Assembly: GCA_022563115.1 (NCBI GenBank)
Contig: JADFNY010000280.1
Coordinates: forward strand, 1 to 5,399
DNA: 5,399 nucleotides
Source: Acidobacteriota bacterium
GTDB taxonomy: Bacteria; Acidobacteriota; UBA890
Direction of reading: 5' to 3'
Shown: piece by piece, positions 4,902 to 5,399 of the stretch
How the letters are laid out: the number at the start of each line of letters is the position of its first letter
How positions within the stretch are numbered: the first letter of the stretch is position 1
Notes under the pieces: generated by a model
The model's input: the letters and a program-made list of their open reading frames with translations, nothing else
Databases searched by the model: none
What the model was told of the DNA's origin: nothing
Made by a program: the position numbers and the translations under genes

Positions 4902-5399
4902 GTGGGCTCCAACGCGCGGGCTCGAGCCTCTCCTGCCCGCGAACGAGCCGTTCGAGCGCCCGGCGATTGAACAGCTCCGCAAGCAGTCCATCTCTTGCCA
5001 GAATGACGTCTTCGCAAAGCCCGCGCAGCTCGCCTCGAAGCCACCGTACCAGTGGAACCTCAAAGCCCCGTTTGGGCGATCGCTGCACCGGCGCCGGTAG
5101 ATAGCGTCTGCTAAGCTCACGCAGCAACCGTTTGGTTTGAAATCCAGGTAGCTTCATAGGCTCCGGGTAGCGCGAGACCACGTCGATCAGCTCATCGTCC
5201 AAAAACGGTGATCTCGCCTCCAAACCGTGGGCCATCGTGGCGATGTCCACTTTGATCAGCAAGTCGTGGGGCAAAATCGTCGCGAAATCCGCGCCCAACA
5301 TGCGATCGACGGCCCCGCAGCCCCGGAGCTTGGCAAGGTCCGCCTGAGCGAGGCGGTCACTAAGCTCTACGTGTTCGCGCCAACTCGCAGACGGCGGGT
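4579..5399 (-). pseudogene. Asparagine synthetase B-like protein, C-terminal domain, cut at both ends
   Basis: The gene enters from the right edge, open from codon 5397, so the glutaminase domain and PP-loop lie outside. Recognisable are DRMLGADFATILPHDLLIKVD, ATMAHGLEARSPFLDDELID, LPGFQTKRLLRELSRRYLP and SPKRGFEVPLVRWLRGEL, which belong to the synthetase domain that joins ammonia to beta-aspartyl-AMP. Such class B enzymes occur in general asparagine synthesis and in polysaccharide or peptide clusters. Homology stops after about 4905 (QERLEPARW), some 20-25 residues before the usual end. The frame then runs out of phase across hydrolase sequence, adding about 109 Arg-rich residues before the stop at 4579. 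The gene is therefore 3'-disrupted. Whether the truncated enzyme works is doubtful. Confidence 0.8.

Noticed and set aside
4212..5120. A single intact 302-residue protein
   Set aside because: Only the part after about 4901 looks like protein. The first 70 or so residues are asparagine synthetase DNA read out of frame.
4579..5399. A genuine synthetase-hydrolase fusion enzyme
   Set aside because: The two homologous parts are in different frames, so no single translation joins them without a frameshift, and both lack essential parts at the joint.
1..5399. CRISPR array, tRNA, rRNA, riboswitch or replication origin
   Set aside because: No regularly spaced repeats, cloverleaf-like sequence, rRNA signature or DnaA-box cluster was seen on reading both strands.

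Overview
The window looks like a high-GC, Gram-negative chromosome segment. A CpxRA-type two-component system with a matching CpxR-type operator suggests a proteobacterium or a bacterium with proteobacteria-like regulation. The phylum cannot be fixed from 5.4 kb. Both window edges cut genes.

Layout. Positions 1-2345 hold a leftward two-component unit: a CpxR-like response regulator (1470-2249), then a CpxA-like sensor kinase (start at 1134, 3' end beyond base 1). The regulator has a good leftward promoter. A perfect CpxR-box-like direct repeat sits two bases upstream of its -35 hexamer, so autoregulation is likely. A 331-bp non-coding, MITE-like element with about 30-bp terminal inverted repeats and flanking CTAG duplications lies exactly between the regulator stop codon and the kinase start codon. 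Removing it restores a junction in which TAG is followed directly by ATG. The kinase also has a Gly/Arg-rich stretch in its sensor domain, where another frame looks more coding-like, suggesting two compensating frameshifts.

Positions 2346-2796 carry no credible gene. They hold an 11-bp tandem repeat, two small hairpins, a 97-bp palindromic REP/BIME-like element, and a candidate promoter for the rightward genes.

Positions 2797-4211 hold two overlapping rightward genes: a LolD/MacB-type ABC ATPase without a visible permease partner, and DNA-3-methyladenine glycosylase I (tag), with a GTGA start/stop overlap.

Positions 4212-5399 (leftward) hold a broken gene chimera. The C-terminal domain of a class B asparagine synthetase enters from the right edge and loses homology near 4905. 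At the same point, in another frame, the C-terminal two-thirds of an alpha/beta-hydrolase begins and runs to its natural stop at 4212. Neither half is complete. This is either a deletion/recombination scar or an assembly chimera.

The most interesting observations are the mobile element that splits the regulator-kinase pair at its stop/start junction, the CpxR-type operator-promoter arrangement, the probable double frameshift in the sensor domain, and the asparagine synthetase/hydrolase junction.
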